Shown one piece after another: positions 35,544 through 45,995 of a DNA stretch of 64,000 nucleotides. Within the stretch, counting starts at the first letter, position 1; each line of letters starts with the position of its first letter. The stretch is taken from NCBI GenBank assembly GCA_907163375.1, contig CAJQUW010012898.1, forward strand, positions 111,817 to 175,816, written 5' to 3'. A program made the position numbers and the translations under genes. The stretch comes from Prostheceraeus crozeri (lineage: Eukaryota; Platyhelminthes; Polycladida; Euryleptidae). Below the pieces are notes generated by a model, which was given only the letters and a program-made list of their open reading frames with translations, was not told the DNA's origin and searched no databases.

Positions 35544-38500
35544 GCAACTTAAGTATGCCAGATTATTAGGACCACAGATATTCTCGATAGAATCCCTCTC
35601 TACTAAGATTTCCCTGGGAAAAAATTATCAGATATAGAAGGGATACTGAGATGCGATTATACAACTATGTGAAAATCAGGTACACTTTATATGCTTTTAC
35701 TAGCTTCCTAGGACATGCTAAATTATGAACTATCCAACAGATGTCATTTTTAACATTGCAATAAAAATGCATGTATTCAACTATCTGGGATCCTATCATT
35801 GTCTAAAGCTGTGTCCAAAGCATGAATTAAGTATCTCATTGTTACTGAGTAAGTAGGTTGGTTTGTCAGCCTATATTCAGCTGGGAGTTTTCTATGAAAG
35901 TTGTTTAAATATCTTCAGTTACAATTCTCCGGCTAGGGCCCTCGACTTCTATGGTAAAGTTGTCGGGATTAACTGCCACGAACCTTCAAAAAGCCATGAC
36001 ATTAAACATTAACAATGAGATCTAATTATTCTTTCGATTTATGAAAATTTCAAATTTTTGGTGCAAACTCTTTTAACGAGTATAAGTGACCTTGTGAAAA
36101 AAGCCTTTATTGGAAAATGTCAATCAAGGAATCGTCATTCTCATTTATTGTAGGTGAATAAGTTGGGAACCGATCCTGCGCATCAATTGCCCTTCGATTT
36201 TCGAGATTTGGATATGAGTGACGTTTCTCACTTGGGTATCATTCAGGCCCCCTAGGATACTTCGTGCCATCAGACTGGTACCATGATAGAGGATAGAGTG
36301 GTGCCATCAGATAACTAAGGAGGTGAGTTTCAACATGTGTCCACATTTTGCATGTGACCACCTTAGGCTTGTCAGTCGTCTCCAGCAGACATTGGAGAGA
36401 AAAGTCGCCTCGATGAAAATTCTAGATATGTGTTATTTCTTTCCACATAACTCATTAGCTTCTGTGCGCAGAGAGACTGAAAAATAATACTATTTTTTAT
36501 GATTTCCACTTATAGGAAAATGAGATTCTGGGCGATTTATCTATTAGTAGATTTTGTTTATGGACAAAGTTAGGAAGACATGCATATATCTACATGGAAT
36601 ACTGTATGGAATCTTGAAATAAATATGTTCTATCCCACTGATTTCATTTCAGATAATTGTCTTTGACTCGGAGAATATATAGCATTTCATTTTGATACTC
36701 GCAAATCCAGAACATTTATTTCCCGAAATCAGTGGGATAACGTATACATATGAATCATCAAAGTCCCTGATTCTGCTAATAAGGTTCTTTGATGCAAATG
36801 GTGCTTCATTGGTGTAAGCAGTTTCTAATCCAACATTTATTAAGCTCTGAGTTGGAAGCAGACCGTATTTTCATGCTCAGACCCAGCCTGATCAGTCCAC
36901 CTTAGTCGCCAATGAGAGATAAGATAAAAAACGTTTGTTCGCAGTGACGAAAATCATCAAGTGACAGTTTGTGACGATTTCGGTCTTCAAGCTCTTTAAG
37001 CCAAGCGAATAAAAAAATACATCAATACAACAATGACAACAAATAACAAATGTGCATCGAGATGGACGATATATCATATGAACTATGATATCATGAAATT
37101 ATTAAAGGAATATATTTACATGTGAAATTTAACTTGAAGTTGGATTTGCTTCGCATTGTAGAGCCCGTCCCGTGCTTAGACCAAGCCCGCTTCCAACTCC
37201 GACTCTAGAGGAATTCTCCATGCCAAAGACTACATGTGCGTGTATTTGATGATATAGCGTAGGTTAAAATCCTATATAATTAGCCCTTGGAATGCCGGAA
37301 AAGAACATGGCTATTGCATGGGTTCCTTAAGCTTTCAGCATAAGAAGTTGCTATTTTGAAGTCTAAGGAGAATGAAGTTGCCATGAAACAGGGAACAACT
37401 AAAAGCATGTAAGTAGTACTCTATCGTCAATATATGTGGCGAAAATACTTAAACAGCAATTTCGTCTGGACATTCTTACTGTTAGTTTGGTTAATTTATA
37501 CGACCAACTGCATTTAAATTTTCAACAAGTTGATAAACCACATTGACTTCAAGTGTGTAAATATTACAGGACTGTAGACTACATCACGTCAAATGTGGAA
37601 ATCATCAAACTTTATCAGCAGATTGTAGCCGATCTGAGCAGTGTGAAAACGTGAGAAATTGCACAAGAGTTTTTAGGAGTGTCTGTTTGTTGTTGAATTG
37701 ATGGTCGAGTTATCAGCCATTGACTCTGATGAAGTATTGAAAACTCTTCACTTCACAGTTAATCTTGTAAATCTTCATAATCGCCACTCGTCACACCGAC
37801 AGACTCAAATTTCCAATTCAGGGCCCGGAACTGCTCTATGCCATCAGTAACATAATTCAACGCAAACATGAAATCGTCAATAGCAAAGCTATTTTCGTAA
37901 AAGTACAGCTCTCACTGCTAATGAAAGCAAATTGATGCCACAAAAAGGGGAGAATAGATATCTTCCATACACAGATATTTTCCTATCCTTGTGCTATTCA
38001 TCGATGTTTGAATTACCGCACAACTTGTCTTGTATATAGTACAGAGTCAAATATTCCCAGATCTGGCGATTTCTCAATTCGAGTCATTGGGAAATTATTT
38101 CGTACCAACTTTACAAAGGTGATAATTTGGCATGCATCCAGTCATCTCTACTCAGATTTGACTCACGATTCTCTGCTCGCGAACGACAACCGTCATTGAC
38201 TGCGCTGTGTTGATGAGGCCGTGAGATGCATCGACTGCATTATTAGGTCGAACATCGAACATATTATCTCAAGCCGTTTGACAGCATTCGCAACTATCAT
38301 GAATCTTCGGACTTTGAGGACATGCACCAATGAAGGGAAATGAGGCCAGGAGTCTTTTCGGTTGATCCGACCCCCAACAGCACTTATGAGAATCATTCGC
38401 CCGTAGGCGGAATTCCACAAATTTTCCTTCCTTTAAAGACGAATTTCATCGATCTTTCATTGGGCTGCGACATGCGAGACGGTTGAATCTAAAATAGTGC

Positions 38501-41129
38501 CCACGGGCTGATGTAGTTTGCCAAACACCACTTTAGGAGACCATGACGACTCCCTAAAAACATGTCTAAACGAGATGCACCAACAAATGGATGCAAATCA
38601 TTTTTCTCCTGTTATCAAAGCCATGAAAGCAGTGAGCGGAAATTATCTCTACCAGGTCCAATAGCTTTTTATTAGAAGTAATGGCTTGTTTTTTTTAATA
38701 TATAATTACTACAGCCTTCTACTATTTATGATACTTTGATAAGTCAAATGAATCATCTAAGACCGGTCCAGTCCGAAAAATTCTTAGGCCACTTGATTAC
38801 ATTTATGCTAATGAGGTTTATACCTGATGGCTTGTAGGTTGCGCGTTGTGCCAGCTCTCATTGAAACTGAAATGTTAGTATTTCGAGATTCGCGGCTTGT
38901 GGTTTATCCTATGCCCTTGACTTAATGATTTACTCTTTAATGGCTCCAGATAGCAGTGATAAATCTGCTACATCTGAAGCTTTCTTTTTTTCAACATGGA
39001 ACGCTATCTCGGTCAGAACATCACAAGTCTATACAAATAATTCTTTGCTTGCTCTACTCAGCAGCTGCATGGTCACCTTCCTTAGACTGATGCCCTAACC
39101 GATACAATCTATATACTTTCAATGGTCGGATAAGCTGGTTATTTGTTGGCAGAATTCTAGACAAACTTAGAAACCAGATATTTAGATCTTTCATGGGATA
39201 ATTGAACATTAACATTCTCACCGAGTTATCCATGCCTCCTGTCCTGGCTCTACTCTGTGCGAGGGCTAGATAATTCACAAATTTCTATTTGTTTTATAAG
39301 TTCATTATGTGCTTAAGCTATGAATCATTCACTTAATCTTATCTTGTATTGAGATATAATCAAATAAAGACGGACAATTTGTAAGTTGGTGCAGTCAATC
39401 GACAATAAGAGTGAAATGAAATATGCGATAGATCAAATTTATAAATAAATAAATCCACTAAATTCATCTTGATAGAATTAAAAACTTATTCATGCACAGT
39501 GCATTTCGTCCACTCTTATTCAAGTGCAAGCATGGACTGAATATAAAATACAAAATCTGAAATAATATACTTCTACAATAATAAATCTATGAACAAAATT
39601 GAGAGCATGTAAACCTATGATCTGTCAGACTTAAGATATATGAACTAGCAACAGTTGAATAAATAACCTAGATATTAGGAGATGCAAAACAGAGACTAAA
39701 GCTACCAAGGTAAGCAGAAGTTGGAAATAAAATCTTTTTGCGAACATAAATCGGTATTCTCGCGCAAAATAACGAGAGACTCTGTGATTCCTAATGTATG
39801 TTTTTTGTTGATGTGATACTTGATGCTGTTTACAGCAGTGCGTCTCTCATTATTACAGACTTGTAAATGTCTTGTGATACTGCTAGGTGGAATTGCAGTG
39901 GACCCAGGTGGACACTTTAAAGGGTGGGCTAACAACGGGATTTGTACAACGGGTTCAGTACATGTAAATTAATTGATATTGTGAGCAGCTTGACGCAAAC
40001 TAGATGCATAAACAAGTCTTGATTCTTTCCTTTGTATTTTGATGCGAGAGCTATGGAACCTAACTTATATGATCTTGATTAATTGTTTTATATTATCTGA
40101 AAAGTGTCAGATATTTGCTTGAGAAACTGACATAAATCTATTACACTCGTTACAAATCATTCGTTAACGATTTGTCTTGGACTAGTATATCTGATAAGAT
40201 TATCTTACAAAAGAGTGTGCGACATAAGCATGAAGATAAAATGCAAATCATAGAGTAGAGTTAAAGTAGGTAGAACGTCAACTCAAAGCGTATTAGCATA
40301 CAGTGAATATTGTTATGCCAAAATATTCAGTTTTTACGGAGAATATGTTCATACAGTCTAAAAGAAATGATCACCTTTCTCACCTTGGACGGGTCCGGTT
40401 CAATTTCAGCCTCACGGATGATTGGGCGGCATAGGGTGGCCCCTCAGTTCGTTGCTTCCACACGTTTCCATCCCCGGGCATGTCTTCAGTAAGAGACCTG
40501 GTCTTCATCCCTCTCTTCACCACAGTTCTCCAGCTTGTTCTTGGCCTTCCCTTCGTACGAGACGCAGGTTCTTACTTCCAAGTCGCTTTGCAGATAGCAA
40601 GTCTAACAAAATAATTTATCAAATTCAAAAATGGTAACTTTTTTGCTAATTGTTCACTTGTTTACATTCATTAATGTGATACTAGAGATTCTAGCATTTA
40701 AGTATCATGAAAATGATTAAAAATCAAATAGAATGAACCTTAAAGCACTTAAGTTGAAAGAAATCACATGCAAATGTAAGGTGATAGCCAAGGACATTTC
40801 ATGAACAACATAATGATTTAAATCTTCTTGGAACTAGTGAATGCTTACTCTGATCCTTGGCTCAATTTCGAGTTTCGCAATTTAACAAATTATAATAATC
40901 TATTTTTCCAAACGACTACATGGATTTGTTAATTTTGTACTTATAGAATAAGTTATATAATACCTTTGCAATAACTACTGTCACTTGTAACTATTGATTA
41001 CCATTCACAATTATAAACGTTAATTATTATTATTATAAATGCGTAGAATCATATCCATACTCTGTAGTCATTAGTAGTAATCCCATCCCAGGCGCAAGGA
41101 CAAAATGCGCAACGATGAGTCATCATGCT

Positions 41130-41956
41130 GACTCAGCCCCCCCCTCTGAAAGGAAGGAGTTGGCCAAGGATGTGATGGAAGGATTGGTCCGAGAGGAGGA
41201 AACCGTTCCCTACCCCCCTCTGGAAGGAAGGAAGGAGTTTTCCAGCAAGGGGTGGAATCTCGGAAGGAAGGCGGTAGGAATCTCGGAAGGATAGAGTGAG
41301 GAAAGGGTGGGTTTTGGTGGTTTTGGGATGAGAAAAGTCGTTTTTCGTCATGAAGGAGGGTTTGGATTGGAAATTAGAGGTCAGATTCGGAATCTACGTG
41401 AAATGTTGGGTTGGGAAGGAAGGCAGGAGGAGTTTTCCTGTGAGGCAAGGGGTGGAACGTCAGAGTTGGAAAAAGCCGGGTGTTGGTGGTTTTGGGATGA
41501 GAAAAGTCGTTTTTCGGCATGAAGGAGGTCTCGGATGGGAAAACGGAGGCCAGATTCGGAATCTACGTGAAATTTTGGGTTAGGAAGGATGTTTCCAGCG
41601 ACATCGGAGAGAAAAAATTTCGAGGACGTCCCTCCCCTCCTGTCAGACTTCCAACTTTGGTTCTAGAGATCGTAGAAAGTCGTGTGATAGCTCATTTGAA
41701 AGCTAAGAGTGAGAAAAATGCAGTAGAAAAATCAGTTTGGTCATATTTTCCTGGGTTGAGAGAGGAAAATGTCAGGAAAACGTCAGAGTTGGAAAAGTCA
41801 GGTTTTGATGGTTTTGGGATGAGAAAAGTCGTTTTTCGACTTGAAAGAGTGCTCGGATGGGAAAACGGAGTGCAAATTCGGACGTTTTGGTCAATTTTGG
41901 GTGTAGGAACTTCTTTCCAACTCAATCGGAGAGGAATTTTTGATATTGTAGGTTGT
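41130..41956. repeat. G-rich imperfect repeat zone
   Basis: Three main repeats share TGGTTTTGGGATGAGAAAAG followed by TCGTTTTTCG, a CATGAAGGAGG-like word, CGGATGGGAAAACGGAGG and ATTCGGAATCTACGTGAAAT. They begin near 41315, 41485 and 41808. The first part is purine-rich (GGAAGGAAGG) with C-runs. The composition contrasts sharply with the AT-rich surroundings. Open frames here change with the repeat and are not convincing genes. The zone stops at the start of the exonuclease-like frame, 40 bp before the Polinton. Confidence 0.65.
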
Positions 41957-41989
41957 CATCTTCATAGACAGTGAGGGAACACCCATTCA
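41957..41989 (+). pseudogene. DEDDh exonuclease-like gene, 5' piece left of the Polinton
   Basis: Just after a TTTTTGATATTGTAG stretch that looks like a 3' splice site, a frame reads a beta-strand and the FIDSEGT motif, the DxE of exonuclease motif I. It runs open into the GGAATT target site. The same frame continues beyond the second GGAATT copy at 59052, so the Polinton cut this gene. Only about a dozen codons are visible here. Upstream exons, if any, were not found in the G-rich zone. The identification depends on the right-hand piece. Confidence 0.45.
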
Positions 41990-41995
41990 GGAATT
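41990..41995. repeat. Polinton target-site duplication, left copy
   Basis: GGAATT directly before the left terminus AGTAGTATATAGTG. An identical GGAATT follows the right terminus at 59052-59057. Six-base duplications are the hallmark of Polinton/Maverick integration. Confidence 0.95.
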
Positions 41996-42205
41996 AGTAG
42001 TATATAGTGTGACATCCGGCGCGACGCTTCGCTTCGCTTTGCTTCGCTTCGCTTGCGCAGGATGTCACACTTTTGCGGGGGTTTTTAAATTTCAAAAATT
42101 TAGGTAGATTTCAAATTTCACGTGGCCGAAGGCCGAAGGGCGAAAATTTAAGTTGTCTCAAAATATCACGTAATCGAAAATTTAAGTTGTCTCAAAATAT
42201 CACGT
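41996..42205 (+). repeat. left terminal inverted repeat of the Polinton
   Basis: It matches the reverse complement of about 58797-59051 with several indels. It holds a GCTTC pentamer array flanked by inverted GTGTGACATCC and GGATGTCACAC words (about 42008-42072), so the terminus can fold on itself. Farther in are repeated CACGTGGCCGAAGG and CACGTAATCGAAAATTTA words. Confidence 0.9.
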
Positions 42206-42263
42206 GGTCTCAATATACCAGAAGATTGTATTCAAAATATTTATTCAAAATATTCATTTAAAA

Positions 42264-42960
42264 ATGGAAGAAACAAAAGTGGATGAAACAAAAGTGGAAG
42301 AAACCGCAAGAATATATCCTTCGTTATCACAGTTAAAAAATAAGTGAATTGAATAAAGAAAAACACAAAGATAGAGTTAGGTATATGAAAGATAAGGAAT
42401 CTCAATTATTATTAAGATTAGAGCATTATAAAAAATTAAGAAAGAGATGGACTAAAGTAAAGAATGTAACACAAGGAATTGGCATATTCTTAACAATAAG
42501 TTTAGGTGCTTTAACAATTGTTATATCTTCAGGTGTTTTAGTAATTCCAGTAGTTGCTACAGCTTTAACAGGTACGGGTGTTTTTGCAACTTCACTTGTT
42601 ACAATGTTAGATAAATCTTTAATAACTAAGAAACGAAAATCATTAAAAACTAAGCATTTACATATTAAAGAAGTCTATGATAAACTACATTACTACTTTC
42701 AAAGAGTATGTGATGATAATGTTATTACGTTAGATGAGATTGAAAAATTTGATCAAATAGCTAATGAAGTAAATCAAATATCATTTCAATTACAGTCAGA
42801 AAAAGTTGATGATGAGAATAAACAGGATGGCAAAATTTCTAGTGATGGCAAAACTTTTACTGGTGGTAAAATTTCTAATGAAGAAAATGACAAAATTTTT
42901 TTAGAAGAGCTAAAAACTTTAAGCGAAAATTTAAGCAAAACTTTATTAAACAAAACTTAA
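42264..42960 (+). pseudogene. two-transmembrane Polinton protein (gene 1), frameshifted
   Basis: An ATG at 42264 in the element's usual TTTAAAA context opens 27 codons (KVDETKVEE repeats) and hits a TGA at 42345. One base later the frame resumes at 42349 and runs to 42960. The main body has a basic N-terminus, a hydrophobic hairpin of about 45 residues (GIGIFLTISLGALTIVISSG onward), a cluster of lysines (SLITKKRKSLKTKH) and an acidic, Asp/Glu-rich tail with DDNVITLDEIEKF. This two-helix membrane protein type recurs in animal Polinton-like elements. Its role is unknown. A part of its membrane segment is also present, inverted, at 58689-58793. Confidence 0.65.
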
Positions 42961-43081
42961 AACGAGAAAACTTTAAACGAAAAGATGTCAGACAACAAAG
43001 CAATAAAAAAATAATTTGTTCAGTAAAATGTTTTTGCTGTATTCCAATGTTACCACAAAATTCAAATATTATATTTTAAAA

Positions 43082-43909
43082 ATGGATAAAATTAAAGCTG
43101 ATAATTTTAAAAGAATAAAACAATCAGAAGAGTTAATAAAACAAAGAAATATTATGAAAGAAAATCATCTTGAACATAGAATGATAAAAGCTGGTATTCA
43201 ATCTGATATGTTTGAAAAAATGCAGCAAACCAAGCAAGTAAAAACTGATTTTGAGAAAACTATGAAACCATTTAAAACTCTTGAAAAAGAAAGTACAAAT
43301 AATGATAAACAAATTGATATAACAGATCCAGAGCACAAAACTATATTAGATGACTATGGATTACTAGAATCAAACATTAATAAGAAATTACCAAAATATA
43401 TGCAATTTGAACATTCTATTTCATTTATAGATGGAAAAACAATACCTAGATTTTATCTCGGACAAAAAGAAATATTTCCACAACTTTTTCGAGGTTTAAT
43501 TTTTTCACCAGATAAATCTCCTTTTAATTTAGATAGAAATTTTGTTGATCTTTTAAGAGGAGCGGATTTAAATAATTATGCTGTAGAAGATCTCATAAAA
43601 TATAAAGCTATGTTAGATAGAGTTGGTGCAGTAAAATCTCTTAGACGTTATAAACAATTAGAAAATTTATTATCAACGGGAGTTAAAGTAGGAAAAGGTT
43701 TATCTGAAAAACAGAAAACAGAAACAACCATATTTGTACCAGATGATCCACAAGAATTACTAAATAGATTAAATATTTTAATATCTGCAATAAAAGAAGG
43801 ACATAATTCTAGTTTCAATGAAATTCATGCTATATTAAAAAGACTGTTAGAAAAGAAGATTCTAAATGAAGAGGATTATAAAAGTGTAGCTGAAATATGT
43901 TGTTTTTAA
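43082..43909 (+). CDS. conserved Polinton protein of unknown function (gene 2)
   Basis: 275 codons from the ATG at 43082, chosen because it sits in TATTTTAAAATG like its neighbours. The N-terminal third is Lys/Glu/Gln-rich and likely helical. A middle block (FYLGQKEIFPQLFRGLIF...) and a C-terminal helical block follow. The latter begins FVPDDPQELLNRLNILISAI and ends in a Cys-Cys-Phe. I have seen this C-terminal arrangement (a short DDP motif followed by paired helices) in virus-like elements of other invertebrates, but no function is known to me. It is intact, unlike the genes on either side. Confidence 0.6.
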   Translation: MDKIKADNFKRIKQSEELIKQRNIMKENHLEHRMIKAGIQSDMFEKMQQTKQVKTDFEKTMKPFKTLEKESTNNDKQIDITDPEHKTILDDYGLLESNINKKLPKYMQFEHSISFIDGKTIPRFYLGQKEIFPQLFRGLIFSPDKSPFNLDRNFVDLLRGADLNNYAVEDLIKYKAMLDRVGAVKSLRRYKQLENLLSTGVKVGKGLSEKQKTETTIFVPDDPQELLNRLNILISAIKEGHNSSFNEIHAILKRLLEKKILNEEDYKSVAEICCF

Positions 43910-43950
43910 TTTTTTTATAAAAAATGTTAATTTAAAATTTTAACTAAAAA

Positions 43951-44737
43951 ATGTGTTCAGCAGATTTAGACAAAATTAATAATCATTTAGAAAATCTAAC
44001 AGATTTTGGGTTCATCAAAATTTAGTACGACGTTAAAAATTATAACAACTACTTCATCACACACTTGTAATTTAGAACCCATTCTACATTTAGAACAGAA
44101 TAAAAATTATCAAATTGCATTGACTAGTTTCTCTACATTTAACACTATTCAAAATGTTATAAAAGATGTGAATGATCAATTTAGATATTCTACTGATAAA
44201 GGCAAAACATGGAAAATATTAACTTTTCTTCCTGGTTCTTACGAAGTTGAATCAATATCAAATGAAATTAAGAGACATTTAGGTATACCATTTAAAGATA
44301 AGAAACAATTACATTTTGCAGTTGAACCGGCAGTCAATAAATTTTCTCTTACTTTAGACGAAAATAATCAAGTTGATTTTAATCATGATAGATCATTGTC
44401 AAAGCTATTAGGATTTAATAAACAAACATATAGTCAAGGTTATCATTTAGGTGAGAAGATTCCAAAAATAACTGAAATAAATTCAATTGTTGTACATTGT
44501 GACATTATTGAAGGAGGATATATAAATGGTAAATTGTCAAATTTAATATTCAGTTTTCCAGCTTTTACTGTACCCATTGGTTATAGATTAAATGTATTTC
44601 CCCAAACATTAATATATTTTCCTATTACAAGAAAAACTATTAACAACATTGGCATTAGAATCACTGATGAGAAAGGACAAGAAATAAATTTTGGAGGTGA
44701 AGAGATTATGATAGATCTTTTGGTTCGGGAGGTATAA
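43951..44737 (+). pseudogene. penton-like minor capsid protein, N-terminal frameshift
   Basis: The ATG at 43951 starts a short frame that ends at 44023. From about 44000 the downstream frame runs 240 codons to 44737. It is beta-rich: short alternating hydrophobic strands, YQIALTSFSTFNTIQNV, LPGSYEVESISNEIKRHLG and SKLLGFNKQTY, then IVVHCDIIEGGY and a C-terminal LIYFPITRKTINNIGIRI segment. The size and all-beta character fit the single jelly-roll penton-type protein of Polintons. I base the name on resemblance to proteins that accompany the ATPase and PolB in such elements. The frameshift near 43995 separates the natural start from the body. Confidence 0.5.
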
Positions 44738-44823
44738 ACTCCCACGTGAAGCTAGAGAAGTTTAATTTTCTTCTTCTTCTTTAAAAATAAAATAAAATAA
44801 AAATAAATTTTTTTTATTAAAAA
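44738..44823 (+). promoter_or_regulatory. intergenic T-run/A-run leader before the ATPase gene
   Basis: The stretch holds a TTCTTCTTCTT tract, repeated AAAATAA words and finally TTTTTTTTATTAAAAA directly before the ATG. The same T-run plus TTAAAA(A)ATG layout precedes nearly all genes of the element and is the best candidate for its shared promoter. Confidence 0.5.
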
Positions 44824-45591
44824 ATGAGTGAAGTACCCCCATTAAATAAAAAAAAACTCAAATTTAATCATCATCCAAATTTATCTAATAAAGTTTTGTC
44901 AGTTATTTGCGGAAGATCAGGATGTGGAAAAACATATCTATTATTTAAAAATTTAACGACTCCAAATTTTTTGGATTACAACAATCTTATAATTTATACA
45001 ACAACGGCAGAACAACCCGTCTATCAATTTTTAAAATATGGATTTGAAAATAATCTTAAAAAAACAGCAATTGCTTCATTATTCAAAGAATATGAAAAAT
45101 CTGAAGATGAAGAAGAAATAAGTTCGTGGTGTGAAGAATTAGCAAAAAATAGTCAGTTAGTAGAATCCAATAAAAATAAGCATATAAAGATACAATTAAT
45201 AGATGACAGTGGTAATATGCAAGGTCCTAGTAAACTAGATAAAACAATGAAACATTGTGTAATTTTTGATGATTGTGTTAATGATAGAAATCAGTCAGTT
45301 CAGAGAAATTATTTCACAAGAGGTAGACATAATAACTGTAGTGTTTTTTATTTAACACAAAGTATGTATTCATTAGACGGAAGTGTTATTAGAAAGAATG
45401 CAAATATATTTATACTATTTGAAATAAATGCAAGAAACTTAAGTGATTTGTTAAGAGATTTATGCGTAAGAAATAAAGATGAATTCAAACAATCGTGTAA
45501 CAATGCTTGGTCAAAAGATTATGGCTTCATTACAATTAATATTGATAAAAAAATTCATGATAGAGTTATAGTAAATATTTTCGCGGAGTGA
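44824..45591 (+). CDS. FtsK/HerA-type DNA packaging ATPase (A32-like)
   Basis: 255 codons, intact. Walker A GRSGCGKT lies at residues 30-37, followed by YLLFKNL. Walker B is a hydrophobic strand ending in aspartates, CVIFDDCV (residues 145-152). A Gln-containing sensor-like strand, VFYLTQSMYSL, follows about 30 residues later. This order matches the A32-like packaging ATPases of Polintons, adenovirus-like elements and large DNA viruses, which pump genomic DNA into capsids. The length is normal for the family. It lies between the penton-like gene and a small unknown gene, on the same strand. Confidence 0.9.
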   Translation: MSEVPPLNKKKLKFNHHPNLSNKVLSVICGRSGCGKTYLLFKNLTTPNFLDYNNLIIYTTTAEQPVYQFLKYGFENNLKKTAIASLFKEYEKSEDEEEISSWCEELAKNSQLVESNKNKHIKIQLIDDSGNMQGPSKLDKTMKHCVIFDDCVNDRNQSVQRNYFTRGRHNNCSVFYLTQSMYSLDGSVIRKNANIFILFEINARNLSDLLRDLCVRNKDEFKQSCNNAWSKDYGFITINIDKKIHDRVIVNIFAE

Positions 45592-45640
45592 CCGAATAAT
45601 TTTTTCTTATAAATTTTTTGTTAATAAAAATAAAAAAAAT

Positions 45641-45946
45641 ATGTTGGATGCTTATAAGATAGAGCATGTACCAGTTTTAAAAGATTATCGTCATCCTACA
45701 AATCCTGTAAATTCGAAGAAAGAAGTTAGATTTTATTATCATCATAAATACGTAGCGCTCGTTACAGATTATAAAACAAAACATGGTATTAAACCGTGCG
45801 TTAAAACAAAAGACTTTCCACTTTGTTTAAGAAGTTTCCGAGTATTTTTGGCGTATAATAATTTATGGTGGTTGGTTAAGAAAGAACATTTAACAACACA
45901 TGAATTAGAAACATTACATCAATTACATATTCCTGTGTATATGTAA
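45641..45946 (+). CDS. small unknown Polinton protein (101 aa)
   Basis: The ATG at 45641 follows an A-rich leader with TAAAAAAAATATG. The protein is basic and aromatic (VRFYYHHKYVALV, AYNNLWWLVKKEHL) with two cysteines and a C-terminal HQLHIPVYM. No domain is recognised. It lies 49 bp after the ATPase and 49 bp before the polymerase gene, so it is part of the same block. It is intact. Confidence 0.55.
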   Translation: MLDAYKIEHVPVLKDYRHPTNPVNSKKEVRFYYHHKYVALVTDYKTKHGIKPCVKTKDFPLCLRSFRVFLAYNNLWWLVKKEHLTTHELETLHQLHIPVYM

Positions 45947-45995
45947 AAACGGAACCGAGGTTCTATGTAAAAATTCATTTTTTCTTTTAAAAAAT

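Larger units (their letters stand above)
33566..41129. other. 7.5 kb without a recognised gene
   Basis: Mostly AT-rich non-coding DNA. It contains a 99-bp near-perfect hairpin (34939-35037) and a 124-bp MITE (35420-35543), both listed. Short frames in both strands lack any domain. Introns of a gene whose exons I cannot see are possible. Confidence 0.4.

Noticed and set aside
39702-39935. Minus-strand 77-codon frame with CPPGSTAIPPSS
   Set aside because: It has a faint retroelement look but no catalytic or structural motif, so there is not enough to call it.
41519-41974. 151-codon frame in the G-rich zone
   Set aside because: It follows the repeat units, shows no recognisable domain and overlaps the exonuclease-like frame in another phase.
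42349-42960. Independent start of gene 1 at 42349
   Set aside because: The first codon there is TTG and lacks the usual leader. The ATG at 42264 has the shared TTTAAAA context and lies one frameshift upstream.
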